This document shows, one piece after another, positions 1 through 7,888 of a DNA stretch of 8,825 bases. The translations under genes and the position numbers were made by a program. Origin of the DNA: Acidobacteriota bacterium. Its GTDB lineage: Bacteria; Acidobacteriota; Terriglobia; Terriglobales; Acidobacteriaceae. Under the pieces are notes generated by a model, which searched no databases, was not told where the DNA came from, and saw only the letters and a program-made list of their open reading frames with translations. Within the stretch, counting starts at the first letter, position 1, and each line of letters begins with the position of its first letter. Location: contig JAKART010000068.1 in the NCBI GenBank assembly GCA_021819255.1, positions 1 to 8,825 on the forward strand, written 5' to 3'.

Positions 1-1706
1 AAGATGAGATTCAGGATGAAGAAGACGACGATGACAATCACTGCCCAGAAAAGGGGCTTATGCCAAAGAGCCGTGGCTCCGTCATCGGGAATCTCGGTGG
101 CTCCGTAGACCAGGCCGACCAGTTCGGCCTCGGGCTTGGGAGTTGTCATCAAGCTGACCAGGATGGTGACAATGACGCAGATCAGCCAGCTCCAGAGAGC
201 ACGATAGAGCGTCTCGGCCATGGGTTGCGCATCCGATGAGAAGGCGATGTGGGCCAGGGCTCGTTCCCCGCCCAGGCGGGTGTAGACAAACATGCTGATG
301 GAGCTTACGGTTCCAGCCAGCAGCCCCCAGAATCCACCGGCGGACGTGGCGCGCTTCCAGAGCATGCCCAGAACCACGCTGCCGAACAGCGGAGCGATGA
401 AGAAACTGAACAGCGCCTGAACATAGTCCATGATGGAGGCCGCATCGGCGACCAGGTAAGCGGTGGCCACCGAGATCACCATGCCGACCAGGGTGGAGCA
501 ACGGCCCATCAGCACATAATGCTGGTCCGTCGCGCGCTTGTTCATGAATGCCTTGTAGATGTCGTAGGTCCACACGGTGGAAAAGGCGCTGATGTTGCCG
601 TCCATGCCTGACATGAAGCCGGCTACCAGCGCGGTGATGCCCAGCCCCAGCAGGCCTGGTCCACAGTAGCGGATCAGCATCAGGGGAAGGACCTCGTTGT
701 AGCTGTAGGGGTGAGCGGCGTCGACGGCGTTCTGCCCCACCAGATGGTAGACCGGGTGTCCATGGCTGGTCAGGCCAAGGCAGATCAGGCCGGGCAGGAT
801 AACGATGAAAGGAACCGCCATCTTGAAGGCCGCGCCGATCACGGGAGCCATCTTGGCGGCGCGCAGGTTGTGCGCGGACAGCACACGCTGCACCACCAGG
901 AAGTCGGTGGTCCAGTAGCCAAAGCTGACCACAAAGCCCAGACCGAAGATGATGCCCGTCCAATGTACGCCCATGGGATTGCTGCGGAAGTGGCCGAGCG
1001 TAGACCAGAGGTGGGTGTAGCCGGGATCGCCCACATTGCGGGCGATCTGAGCCTTCAGATTGGTCCAGCCGCCGGCCTCAAGGAGGCCCAGAATCGGAAC
1101 CAGCGCGGCCCCGGCCCAGATCAGGACGAACTGCACCACCTCATTGATGATGGCCGAACGGAGTCCTCCCAGCATGACGTAAACCGTCACGGTGACGGCG
1201 CCAATCCAGATGGAGAAGTTGATGTTCCAGCCCAGGATCACCTTCATCACCAGGGCCATGGCGAACATGTTGACGCCGGACATCAGAATCGTCATCAGGC
1301 CAAAGCTGATCGCGCTCAAGGCCCTGGCTTCTTCGCCGAAGCGAAGCTGCAGATAGCCCGGGACGGAGTGGGTCTTCGAGATGTAGTAGAACGGCATCAT
1401 CACGATGCCCAGGAACAGCATCGCCGGGATGGCGCCGATCCAATACCAGTGGGCGGCCAGGATGCCGTACTGGTAGGCTGATCCGGCCCATCCCATCAGT
1501 TCAAGGGATCCGAGATTGGCGCTGACAAAGCTCAGGCCGGCGATCCAGGCCGTCATCTCTCTGCCCGCCAGGAAGAACTCCTCGCTGGTGTTGGTGGATC
1601 GCTTCACATAAAAGCCGACGAAGATGACCAGCAGGTAATAGAGGACGAGGATGAGAATATCGATGGGTGCGAGGTGGGTGAGCTGGGCGGTGAGCAGAGC
1701 GGACAT
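1..1706 (-). CDS. Sodium:solute symporter family protein, 3' end outside window
   Basis: This is an inner-membrane secondary transporter of the SSS (SGLT-like) family, which couples Na+ entry to uptake of a sugar or similar solute. I translated it by hand from the ATG at 1706; 568 codons are visible and the frame is still open at the left edge. Roughly 14 hydrophobic segments can be seen, from about residues 13-33 to 552-567, so little is missing. Family features include SFVSANLGSLELMGWAG at 59-75, the GGLRSAIINEVVQ stretch at 180-192, YWTTDFLVVQRVLSA at 264-278, and AGFMSGMDGNISAFST at 362-377 followed by YDIYKAF, where SGLTs place sodium-site serines. The substrate cannot be told from sequence; a sugar is the likeliest guess. 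No good Shine-Dalgarno precedes the ATG, but no upstream in-frame start is closer to the family N-terminus. A LacI-type palindrome lies 93 bases upstream. The gene is divergent from the small exported protein at 2096. Confidence 0.92.
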   Translation of the reverse strand, partial: MSALLTAQLTHLAPIDILILVLYYLLVIFVGFYVKRSTNTSEEFFLAGREMTAWIAGLSFVSANLGSLELMGWAGSAYQYGILAAHWYWIGAIPAMLFLGIVMMPFYYISKTHSVPGYLQLRFGEEARALSAISFGLMTILMSGVNMFAMALVMKVILGWNINFSIWIGAVTVTVYVMLGGLRSAIINEVVQFVLIWAGAALVPILGLLEAGGWTNLKAQIARNVGDPGYTHLWSTLGHFRSNPMGVHWTGIIFGLGFVVSFGYWTTDFLVVQRVLSAHNLRAAKMAPVIGAAFKMAVPFIVILPGLICLGLTSHGHPVYHLVGQNAVDAAHPYSYNEVLPLMLIRYCGPGLLGLGITALVAGFMSGMDGNISAFSTVWTYDIYKAFMNKRATDQHYVLMGRCSTLVGMVISVATAYLVADAASIMDYVQALFSFFIAPLFGSVVLGMLWKRATSAGGFWGLLAGTVSSISMFVYTRLGGERALAHIAFSSDAQPMAETLYRALWSWLICVIVTILVSLMTTPKPEAELVGLVYGATEIPDDGATALWHKPLFWAVIVIVVFFILNLI

Positions 1707-1798
1707 CGTATGGAGAGATCCATTCTTGAAGCGAAGTGGCGGTCTTGGCAAGCAGACCGGAACAGCGCTGGTCCGGCGGCAGGTGCCGACGGTGTCCA

Positions 1799-1810
1799 GA
1801 AAGCGCTTTC
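1799..1810. promoter_or_regulatory. Candidate LacI/GalR-family operator
   Basis: GAAAGCGCTTTC is a perfect 12-base inverted repeat with the central CG typical of operators bound by LacI/GalR-family repressors and the CcpA cre site. It lies 93 bases upstream of the transporter start and about 290 bases upstream of the small exported protein gene. A sugar-type transporter under such a repressor would make sense. No regulator gene lies in the window, so the cognate protein is unknown. Confidence 0.45.
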
Positions 1811-1879
1811 AATGCGACCGGAAGGGTCAAACAGTGACGCTACCAAACTCTATCAGCCGCCGCGCCAAATTGGAAGAAA

Positions 1880-1906
1880 CTTGTAGGTAAAGCGAGTTAA
1901 TGTCAA
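1880..1906 (-). promoter_or_regulatory. Candidate sigma-70 promoter for the symporter gene
   Basis: On the minus strand a perfect -35 box TTGACA (1901-1906) is followed after 15 bases by TACAAG (1880-1885), a 4 of 6 match to the -10 consensus. The spacer is shorter than the ideal 17. Transcription would start near 1873, leaving a leader of roughly 165 bases and putting the palindrome at 1799-1810 downstream of the start, in a roadblock position. This is weak evidence on its own. Confidence 0.25.
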
Positions 1907-2082
1907 TTCATAAGAGTTTTCTCCAAGACTTCCGCCGGATCCTTGGCGGCCACTGAGCCGAGTACAAAAAAGCAGGACGAGGATCTGGCCTGCCGGCGAA
2001 CGGCCTGCAAGCTGCCTGGCAGGATGTTTCCTTTTTTGCGCAAAGAGCGGAAAATTGAGGGCGGAGTCGATTCAGGGCGCCC

Positions 2083-2089
2083 AGAGGAG
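2083..2089 (+). promoter_or_regulatory. Ribosome binding site of the small exported protein
   Basis: AGAGGAG lies six bases before the ATG at 2096. It decides the start: the same frame is open from an ATG at 1943, but that longer version would put 51 non-conserved, mostly charged residues ahead of a clear signal peptide. Confidence 0.6.
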
Positions 2090-2095
2090 ATTTGG

Positions 2096-2443
2096 ATGAG
2101 AAGACATCTGATTGCAGTAGCCATACGTACCGGAGTGCTGTCGCTGGCGGTTGCCGGCTTGTTGGCTCCCGGGTTCAGCCATGCGCAGAACTTGAGCCAG
2201 GATCTGAGCAAGGATTTGAACACCGCCGGCAAGGATACGTCCAGCGCCGGCAAGACGGCAGCCGATAAGACAGCTCAAGGCGCCAAAGATGTGACCAAGG
2301 GCGCGGAACATGATGCCAAGGTTGTGGCCAAGGATACCGAGCGGGATGCGAAAGATGCGACCAAGAAGGTAACCAAGACAAGCAAAGATGGCTACAACTC
2401 GACAACCACGGACGCCAGCAAGATGCTGCACAAGATGGAATAG
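2096..2443 (+). CDS. Small exported Lys/Ala/Asp-rich protein with LEA-like 11-mer repeats
   Basis: The protein has 115 residues and I do not recognise a named family member. Residues 1-30 form a signal peptide: MRRH, a hydrophobic core (LIAVAIRTGVLSLAVAGLL), then a probable cleavage after SHA at 30, giving a mature protein of about 85 residues starting QNLSQ. The mature part has no cysteine, is rich in Lys, Asp, Ala and Thr, and from 52 to 95 falls into four consecutive 11-residue units with Lys at the second position. This is the periodicity of group 3 LEA proteins and apolipoprotein-like helices, which form amphipathic helices, often only on drying or on binding a surface. A role in envelope stress or desiccation protection is therefore possible but unproven. 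The gene is a single unit, on the opposite strand to its neighbours and convergent with ctaA. The Shine-Dalgarno at 2083-2089 supports this start. Confidence 0.75.
   Translation: MRRHLIAVAIRTGVLSLAVAGLLAPGFSHAQNLSQDLSKDLNTAGKDTSSAGKTAADKTAQGAKDVTKGAEHDAKVVAKDTERDAKDATKKVTKTSKDGYNSTTTDASKMLHKME
2249..2380 (+). repeat. Four in-frame 33-base units coding 11-residue repeats
   Basis: Residues 52-62 (GKTAADKTAQG), 63-73 (AKDVTKGAEHD), 74-84 (AKVVAKDTERD) and 85-95 (AKDATKKVTKT) line up without gaps. The last three are the most alike, starting Ala-Lys. At DNA level the units at 2282, 2315 and 2348 share GCxAAx starts but have diverged at many positions, so the repeat has been kept at protein level and is not a recent duplication. 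Confidence 0.6.
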
Positions 2444-2506
2444 GAGTGCTGGGCCAGGTATCGGCGGTCGTCTTCCCTCAGGCAGACGGCCGCTCCGGCC
2501 CGCGAG

Positions 2507-2538
2507 AAAAGAGCCACCCTCCTTGATGGAGGCGGCTC
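2507..2538 (-). terminator. Candidate intrinsic terminator for ctaA
   Basis: Read on the minus strand, GAGCCGCCTCC (2528-2538) can pair with GGAGGGTGGCTC (2511-2522) around a five-base loop, with one extra base, and is followed by TTTT (2507-2510). It lies between two convergent genes, about 140 bases beyond the ctaA stop. The distance and the short T run limit confidence. On the plus strand there is no T run, so it would serve the exported-protein gene less well. Confidence 0.4.
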
Positions 2539-2678
2539 CGGGAAGGTTGGGTTCAGCCGCTGGATTGCCATCCTTGAGCATAGGGAAGTCTCCGCCAAGT
2601 CGACGGATTCCGCGAAGAGGACGCACCGCGGCCGCTTTCTTCTTCTCCATCAGGCAAGCCCGGTGGGAGCCTCACAGG

Positions 2679-3674
2679 TCAAAGAATCCGTTTCTGGAAG
2701 TTGAACCGCTGAGGTTCGCCTGGTGCCGAAGTTCCTCTGGAGGGCACGCTCTGCAGCCCGGGCCTGGGAGCAAGAACGGCTGCGCAAGCGAACACCAAAG
2801 CGATCCAGTAAAGGTCAGCGCCGAGCAGATGCAGAACCTGCATCAGGGCGGGGGCGAGGGATAGAACATCCATGGCGCCCAGGAAGATCTGCAGGCCGAT
2901 GAGGGTCAGAACCAGCCGGCCCAGCCCGCCGCGGATCTGAACGGCCAGCCAGATGGCGCAGCCCAGAGCGAGGAGAGCGAAGGCGGGATGCAGCCAGCGC
3001 ACATGCACCAGAAGAGGCGCGTGGGCGGTAAAGTCCGCGAGCAGCGCGCTATGCAGGGATGCGGGAGGGTAGAGGGTATCCGCCAGCGCGGCCACAGATC
3101 CCAGCGCCCCCACCAAAAGGGTTGTGCCCAGGGCCAGCCATGCCGCGCTGCGGGCCCGTCTGCCGGCAATGGCAGGCTGGGGACGGTCGCGCAGCCAGCT
3201 CCAGGTGAGCGTGATCGCGGCCAGCAGCAGCATGGTGTTCGTGAAGTGGACGCACTGTATCAGCACGCGCATCCCCGAAGCATTGTTCTCGACGTAACCT
3301 CCCTTGACCAGCAGAGCGCCCAGCAGGGCCTCGGTAATCAGCAGCACGCCGGACCAGACGGCGGCTCGGCGCGCGCGGTGGCCGCGCGGGCGGGCAAGGA
3401 AGGTCCAGCCGATCAGAACCGCCAGCAGAGCTGTGCAAATGCCGGTCAGGAAGCGGTGGGTGTATTCAATCAGGGTCGCCAGCCGGGGATGGTGAGGGAA
3501 GAAGACGCCGTTGCACAGGGGCCAGTGGTCGCCGCAGCCCGCACCGGATCCGGTGGCGCGGACGACGGCCCCCTCCAGGATCACCAGCACCATAAAGCCC
3601 ATCACGATGGCGGCGTAAACGGAAAGGATGCCGGAGTGCCTGCGGCTGGAGATTGGAACAACTGCGCTGCGCAT
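2679..3674 (-). CDS. ctaA: Heme A synthase (COX15/CtaA family)
   Basis: This membrane enzyme oxidises the C8 methyl group of heme O to a formyl group, making heme A for aa3-type cytochrome oxidases. From the ATG at 3674 the protein has 331 residues, near the family norm, with about eight membrane segments. Diagnostic features are the first-helix Glu34 in ILEGAVVRATGSG, the Cys47/Cys54 pair in CGDHWPLC (the same spacing as the Cys pair of Bacillus subtilis CtaA), and heme-ligand type histidines in EYTHR (His73), VHFTNT (His143), VRWLHP (His229) and LHLLGADLYW (His282). The pattern is a two-fold repeat of a four-helix bundle, as known for the family. A TTG at 3701 would add nine residues (VAARTIKI before the ATG); neither start has a clear Shine-Dalgarno. 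No ctaB or oxidase subunit gene is nearby. A 23-bp tandem duplication lies just upstream. Confidence 0.94.
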   Translation of the reverse strand: MRSAVVPISSRRHSGILSVYAAIVMGFMVLVILEGAVVRATGSGAGCGDHWPLCNGVFFPHHPRLATLIEYTHRFLTGICTALLAVLIGWTFLARPRGHRARRAAVWSGVLLITEALLGALLVKGGYVENNASGMRVLIQCVHFTNTMLLLAAITLTWSWLRDRPQPAIAGRRARSAAWLALGTTLLVGALGSVAALADTLYPPASLHSALLADFTAHAPLLVHVRWLHPAFALLALGCAIWLAVQIRGGLGRLVLTLIGLQIFLGAMDVLSLAPALMQVLHLLGADLYWIALVFACAAVLAPRPGLQSVPSRGTSAPGEPQRFNFQKRIL

Positions 3675-3712
3675 GATCTTGATTGTACGAGCGGCGACCA
3701 AGCCGGGCGGCT

Positions 3713-3758
3713 CGCCATGCGGGTTTTGGGGAATACGCCATGCGGGTTTTGAGGAATG
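3713..3758. repeat. Two-copy 23-bp tandem repeat
   Basis: Units 3713-3735 and 3736-3758 are directly adjacent and differ at only two positions, both near the right end (GGGGAATA versus GAGGAATG). Both begin CGCCATGCGGGTTTT, and the first four bases recur once more at 3759-3762. The repeat occupies much of the gap between proC and ctaA and lies 39 bases upstream of the ctaA ATG. It is too short and too few in copies for a CRISPR array. Confidence 0.9.
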
Positions 3759-3806
3759 CGCCGGTGGCGGAGCCCTGGATCGGTTGCAGCGCAGTAGGAC
3801 CGCGGT

Positions 3807-4649
3807 CTACTTGATCGCCAGCTCGCGGGCGCGTTCGGTGGCTCGCTTGACGGCTTTGATGAGCGTAACCCGCGCTCCGCCCTCTTCCAGTTCGAGGATG
3901 CCATCCACGGTGCAGCCCGCCGGGGTGGTCACCTCATCTTTGAGCAGGGCCGGGTGGGAGCCTGTCTCCAGCACCATCTTCGCGGCTCCGTAGGTGGTCT
4001 GGGCGGCCAGCAGGGTGGCGACGTCGCGGGGCAGGCCGACGTGGACGCCGGCTTCGGCCAGGGCCTCGATGATGATGTACAGGAAGGCCGGTCCGGAGCC
4101 GGAGAGGCCGGTTACGGCGTCCATGTGCTTCTCGTCGACGATGACGGTGCGGCCGACAGTGGAGAAGATCTTCTCGGCCAGGGAGAGCTGAGGAGCGGCG
4201 ACGAAGCGGCCGCGGCAGATGGCGGTGGCTCCGGCTCCCAGCATGGCCGGGGTGTTGGGCATGGCGCGAATCACGGCGAGGTTGCAGCCCGCAGCCTCTT
4301 CGATCGCCGCGGTCTTGACCGAGGCGGCAAACGAGATGAGCACCTTGCCGGGATGCAGCACGGAGGAGATGCTGCTCACCAGGTCCGTCATCTGCTGTGG
4401 CTTGACGCCCAGAAGGATGACATCCGCCTGCTCGGCGGCCTGGAGATTGTCGGTGGAGACGGCAACGCGGAACTGCTCTCGAAGGGCCAGAGCGCGGGCC
4501 TCGTGAGCGACGGTGGCTGCGACCTGCTCACGGGGAAAGAGGCCGGAGCTCAAGAAAGCCTGCAGCAGGATGCCGCCCATCTTGCCGGCGCCGAGGATGG
4601 CAATGCGCATCCCGGCGGTAGAAACGGTGGTTGCCTGGGTGGAACTCAT
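3807..4649 (-). CDS. proC: Pyrroline-5-carboxylate reductase
   Basis: ProC reduces 1-pyrroline-5-carboxylate to L-proline with NAD(P)H, the last step of proline synthesis, in the cytoplasm. The 280-residue protein has the N-terminal Rossmann fold (MRIAILGAGKMGG, with GAGKMG at 20-25), the GVKPQ loop at 81-85, MPNTPA at 130-135, the SGSGPAF helix start at 183-189, and the C-terminal dimerisation and active-site signature ending KDEVTTPAGCT at 237-247. Length matches the family. Most homologues begin about where Met14 (ATG at 4610) lies, so the 13-residue leader MSSTQATTVSTAG may not be translated; neither ATG has a recognisable Shine-Dalgarno. The upstream ATG at 4649 directly abuts a 21-bp tandem duplication. 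The gene lies downstream of hsdR on the same strand with a 95-base gap, but there is no functional link between them. Confidence 0.96.
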   Translation of the reverse strand: MSSTQATTVSTAGMRIAILGAGKMGGILLQAFLSSGLFPREQVAATVAHEARALALREQFRVAVSTDNLQAAEQADVILLGVKPQQMTDLVSSISSVLHPGKVLISFAASVKTAAIEEAAGCNLAVIRAMPNTPAMLGAGATAICRGRFVAAPQLSLAEKIFSTVGRTVIVDEKHMDAVTGLSGSGPAFLYIIIEALAEAGVHVGLPRDVATLLAAQTTYGAAKMVLETGSHPALLKDEVTTPAGCTVDGILELEEGGARVTLIKAVKRATERARELAIK

Positions 4650-4691
4650 GAAGCAAGGCTATCAAAGAAAGAAGCAAGGCTATCAAAGAGA
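4650..4691. repeat. Two-copy 21-bp tandem repeat next to the proC start
   Basis: Units 4650-4670 and 4671-4691 are adjacent and differ at a single position. Each contains GCAAGGCTATCAAAGA. On the coding (minus) strand each copy ends exactly at the base before the proC ATG or before the other copy, and each carries TTGATA, a 5 of 6 match to a -35 box. It sits in the 95-base gap between hsdR and proC, at the edge of the restriction locus. Confidence 0.92.
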
Positions 4692-4744
4692 TGAGGGGGA
4701 GGGCAGCGGGCGGGGGGTCCATGGGCCAAGGCCGTGGCGGAGGT

Positions 4745-7700
4745 TCACGCCGCCCTGGCTGCCCACCCCTCGGACAGCGCCTCTGCCTGCTCCAGCACGG
4801 TGCGTGTCGCAGCCTCCTGCTTGTCCGGTGGATAGCCGTATTTTCTCAAGATGCGCTTGACGATGACGCGGAGCTTGGCCCGTATGTTCTCACGCTCCGT
4901 CCAATCAATGGAGGCGTTTTTGCGGACGTTCTCGACGAGTTCTCTGGCGATCTTGCGCAGGCACCCGTCCCCCAGCACCTGCACGGCGCTGTCACTTGCC
5001 TCCAGGGCGTCATAGAAGGCGAGTTCGTCCTCGTTCAGGCCCATCTCTTCGCCGCGGCGCAGGGCCTGCTGGAGATCCTTTGCCAGCGCGATCAGCTCTT
5101 CAATCACCTGGGCCGCTTCTACCGCCCGATTTTGATAGCGCCGGAGCGAAGCCTCTATCAACTCAGAAAACTTCCGCGCCTGAACGACATTGCGCTTTGA
5201 GCGCGTCCTGATCTCTCCACGGAGGAGCTTTTGCAATAGCTCCACAGCAAGATTCCGTTGCGGCATCGACTGTATTTCAGCAAGAAATTCGTCCGACAGA
5301 ATGGACAGATCAGGCTTCGTCAATCCGGCGGCGGCAAAGATGTCCACAACATCTTCGGACACAATCGCGTTCGACACGATCTGACGGATCGAGTGCTCCG
5401 TGTCCACGGGACGAACCTGCTGCGTCGGCGTCTTCGCCAGCACGGACTTCACGGCTTGAAAGAATCCCACATCGTCCCGAATGCGGATGGCTTCCTCGTG
5501 TGGAACGGCGAGCGCGAAGGCATGAGAGAGTTCCGCAACGGTGCTGCTTAGCTTCTCCCGGCCCTCCTGCTGTGCCAAGATGTGCTCCTGCGCTCCCGGA
5601 AGCAATTCCACTTTGGCCGCCGGAGTTGCCGTGCTCCACCCTGACCAGTCAAAGCCGGCGAAGAGTTCGCAGCACTCCTCGTGTTTTCTCAGCATCAACT
5701 CCACGGCTTCGTGCTGGGGCCGCGTCAGGTCGCCTTCCCCGCCGCCCTCCGTATAGGTTGAAAGCGCCTTCTTCAGCTCCTGGGCAATGCCGAGATAGTC
5801 CACCACCAGGCCACCGGGCTTGTCGCGAAAGACGCGATTGACGCGGGCAATCGCCTGCATCAGGCCGTGCGCGTGCATGTACTTGTCGATGTACATGGTA
5901 TGCAGGCACGGCACGTCGAACCCAGTCAGCCACATATCGCGGACGATGACCAGACGGAGTGGATCGTCGGGCTTCTTGAAGCGTTCGGCAATGGCCTCCC
6001 GCCGCTTCTTGTTGCGGATGTGGGGTTGCCACTCCAGAGGGTCGGTCGCACTTCCGGTCATCACAATCTTGATCGCGCCCGTTGCGTCGTCGTCGCTGTG
6101 CCACTCTGGCCGCAGCGCGACGATCTCGCGGTACAGTTCCACACAGATCCGGCGGCTCATGCTGACGATGAGGGCTTTGCCTTCCATCGCTTCGCACCGC
6201 TTCTCGAAGTGCTCCACCAGGTCTTTCGCGATGATCTTGACTCGCTTTTCCGTGCCGACGATGGCCTCGACCGCCGCCCAGCGCGTCTTCAGACGCTCCC
6301 TGTGGCTCAACTCTTCCGTCTCGGTAGCCTCCTCAAAGCTGGAGTCCAGTTGCGGCTTCAGCGTCTCATCCAGGTCGAGCTTGACGAGCCGGTTCTCGTA
6401 GTAGATGGGCACCGTTGCGCCATCGGCCACCGCGCGTTGAATGTCGTAGACCGAGATCGTGTCGCCGAAGACCGCCGTGGTGCTGGCGTCGGTCTTTTCA
6501 ATCGGCGTTCCTGTGAAGCCGATGAACGAGGCCCCCGGCAAGGCATCCCGCATATGCCGCGCGAAGCCGTCGATAAAGTCGTACTGGCTGCGGTGCGCCT
6601 CGTCGGCAATCACGATCACGTTGCGGCGGTCGGTTAACTCCTCCTGCTGGTCGCCTGCGTCCGGGGCGAACTTCTGGATCGTCGTAAAGACGATGCCGCC
6701 CGAAGAGACGCTCAGCAGTTGGCGGAGATGCTCCCGGCTTTCGGCCTGCATCGGTGGCTGGCGCAGCGTCTCATGGCAGCGGGAGAAGGTGCCGAAGAGC
6801 TGGTCGTCCAGGTCGTTTCTATCCGTCAGGACGACAATCGTTGGGTTCTGCAAGCGAGGATCGAGCGCCAGCCGCCCGGCATAAAAGACCATCGTCAGGC
6901 TCTTGCCGGAACCCTGCGTGTGCCAGACGACGCCGGCGCGGCGGTCGCCCTGGCTGTCCGCCGCGGCAATCGTCGCGTCGATGGCATGGTTCACCGCGTG
7001 GAACTGGTGGTATCCGGCAATCTTCTTCACCGTACCCGTCTTCTCTTCCTCGAAGACGATGAAGTAGTGCAGGTAGTCCAGCAGCCGCTTCCGGTCGAAG
7101 AGCCCCTCGATCACCACGCGCAACTGCGGAATGGTCGCGGACGCGGGCTTCTCGCCTTCAATCGTGCGCCACGGCAGAAAGCGCTCCGGCGGCGAGGTCA
7201 GCGAGCCGACGCGGGCCTCCATGCCATCCGAGATGCAGAGCAGCGCGTTGTGGACGTAGAGCGACGGAATCTGGTGCTTGTAGGTCTGGAACTGGTCGTA
7301 GGCGGCCCAGATGGTGGCCTTCTCGTCGGTCGCGTTCTTCAGCTCGATCCCGGCGATGGGCAGGCCGTTCAGAAAGAGCAGAATGTCGGGCCGCCGCACG
7401 TGCTGGCCTTCGCGCACGGTGAACTGGTTCATGGCCACCCAGTCGTTGTTCTCCGGATTGCCAAAGTCCACCACGCGCACGGGAAAGCCGCCGAGCGTTC
7501 CGTCCGGGCGCGCAATCTCCACCGCGACGCCATCGGTCAGCATTCGCCACGCGGCGCGGTTGCGCTCCAGCAGGCTCGGCCCGTCCGCCAGGGTCAGCTT
7601 GCGCAGCGCGGCCTCGGTGGCATCCTGGGAGAGAGCGGGGTTCAGCCGTTGCAGCGACTGGCGCAGCCTGCGCTCCAGCACCACATCGCGAAAGTCCAGA

Positions 7701-7888
7701 TCCGTGCGCTCAGCAGCGAGCATTCCAGAGGCAATCTCCGGCCCATGCAGAATCGTCCAGCCCCTGGCCTCCAGCCATTCGAGCGCGGCCTCTTCGACGA
7801 CGGATTCGGTGAACTTGCTCAGGGCCGCTCTCCGGGTGATTTCCACAGGTATGTTGATTTGCTTATATGGCCTTAAATGGAGATCCAT
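4745..7888 (-). CDS. hsdR: Type I restriction-modification system, R (restriction/translocase) subunit
   Basis: HsdR is the ATP-driven DNA translocase and endonuclease of a type I restriction complex (HsdR2M2S); it pulls DNA and cuts at a distance from the unmethylated target. The 1047 residues match the usual size. The N-terminal nuclease has the PD-(D/E)xK core: Asp168 in RRPDILL, Glu182 and Lys184 in IELKN, followed by a QxxxY motif (Gln199, Tyr203). The SF2 motor shows Walker A TQGSGKS at 324-330, TDRNDLDDQ at 355-363, DEAH at 429-432, FTGTP at 458-462, WLTGFDVP at 653-660 and QAIARVNR at 678-685. The C-terminal helical part (about 700-1047) would contact HsdM. All key residues are intact, so it looks functional. 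Family members usually begin near [17 protein letters not shown] (residue 24 here), so the first 23 residues are an extension or the start is later; no strong Shine-Dalgarno settles this. hsdM and hsdS are not in the window. It follows the ATPase gene by 59 bases. Confidence 0.96.
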   Translation of the reverse strand: MDLHLRPYKQINIPVEITRRAALSKFTESVVEEAALEWLEARGWTILHGPEIASGMLAAERTDLDFRDVVLERRLRQSLQRLNPALSQDATEAALRKLTLADGPSLLERNRAAWRMLTDGVAVEIARPDGTLGGFPVRVVDFGNPENNDWVAMNQFTVREGQHVRRPDILLFLNGLPIAGIELKNATDEKATIWAAYDQFQTYKHQIPSLYVHNALLCISDGMEARVGSLTSPPERFLPWRTIEGEKPASATIPQLRVVIEGLFDRKRLLDYLHYFIVFEEEKTGTVKKIAGYHQFHAVNHAIDATIAAADSQGDRRAGVVWHTQGSGKSLTMVFYAGRLALDPRLQNPTIVVLTDRNDLDDQLFGTFSRCHETLRQPPMQAESREHLRQLLSVSSGGIVFTTIQKFAPDAGDQQEELTDRRNVIVIADEAHRSQYDFIDGFARHMRDALPGASFIGFTGTPIEKTDASTTAVFGDTISVYDIQRAVADGATVPIYYENRLVKLDLDETLKPQLDSSFEEATETEELSHRERLKTRWAAVEAIVGTEKRVKIIAKDLVEHFEKRCEAMEGKALIVSMSRRICVELYREIVALRPEWHSDDDATGAIKIVMTGSATDPLEWQPHIRNKKRREAIAERFKKPDDPLRLVIVRDMWLTGFDVPCLHTMYIDKYMHAHGLMQAIARVNRVFRDKPGGLVVDYLGIAQELKKALSTYTEGGGEGDLTRPQHEAVELMLRKHEECCELFAGFDWSGWSTATPAAKVELLPGAQEHILAQQEGREKLSSTVAELSHAFALAVPHEEAIRIRDDVGFFQAVKSVLAKTPTQQVRPVDTEHSIRQIVSNAIVSEDVVDIFAAAGLTKPDLSILSDEFLAEIQSMPQRNLAVELLQKLLRGEIRTRSKRNVVQARKFSELIEASLRRYQNRAVEAAQVIEELIALAKDLQQALRRGEEMGLNEDELAFYDALEASDSAVQVLGDGCLRKIARELVENVRKNASIDWTERENIRAKLRVIVKRILRKYGYPPDKQEAATRTVLEQAEALSEGWAARAA

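Larger units (their letters stand above)
1707..2095. other. Divergent intergenic region, 389 bases
   Basis: No convincing gene is seen here. The region separates the minus-strand transporter from the plus-strand small exported protein and must hold both promoters. It contains the palindrome at 1799-1810 and a minus-strand promoter candidate at 1880-1906. Nearer the plus-strand gene, two copies of GGCCTGC (1987-1993 and 2002-2008) can each pair with GCAGG at 2019-2023, followed eight bases later by a run of six T (2032-2037). I found no confident plus-strand -35/-10 pair. Confidence 0.6.

Noticed and set aside
711..1481. Plus-strand 256-residue open frame
   Set aside because: It is antisense to the symporter, has no recognisable domain, and is rich in His, Gln, Asp and Gly as expected from the reverse of a GC-rich gene.
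1943..2095. Longer start for the small exported protein at 1943
   Set aside because: It would bury a clear signal peptide behind 51 residues, and it ignores the AGAGGAG placed six bases before the ATG at 2096.
2072..2650. Minus-strand 192-residue open frame over the small exported protein
   Set aside because: Most of it is antisense to the signal peptide and repeat region of a gene with a good ribosome site; no domain is visible.
2988..3752. Plus-strand 254-residue open frame
   Set aside because: It is antisense to ctaA; its Gln/Arg/Gly-rich product fits a shadow of a membrane protein gene.
3798..3807. Ten-base palindrome GACCGCGGTC at the proC stop codon
   Set aside because: It has no T run on either strand and no loop to make a terminator; such a short palindrome is common in GC-rich DNA.
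3713..4691. Tandem repeats as remnants of a CRISPR array
   Set aside because: Each has only two adjacent copies with no spacers, the two repeats are unrelated in sequence, and there are no cas genes.
3954..4694. Plus-strand 246-residue open frame
   Set aside because: It is antisense to proC, low in complexity and Gly/Asp rich, with no domain.
6719..7876. Plus-strand 385-residue open frame inside hsdR
   Set aside because: It runs opposite to the HsdR nuclease and motor region, where all motifs are intact on the minus strand; the composition is that of a shadow frame.
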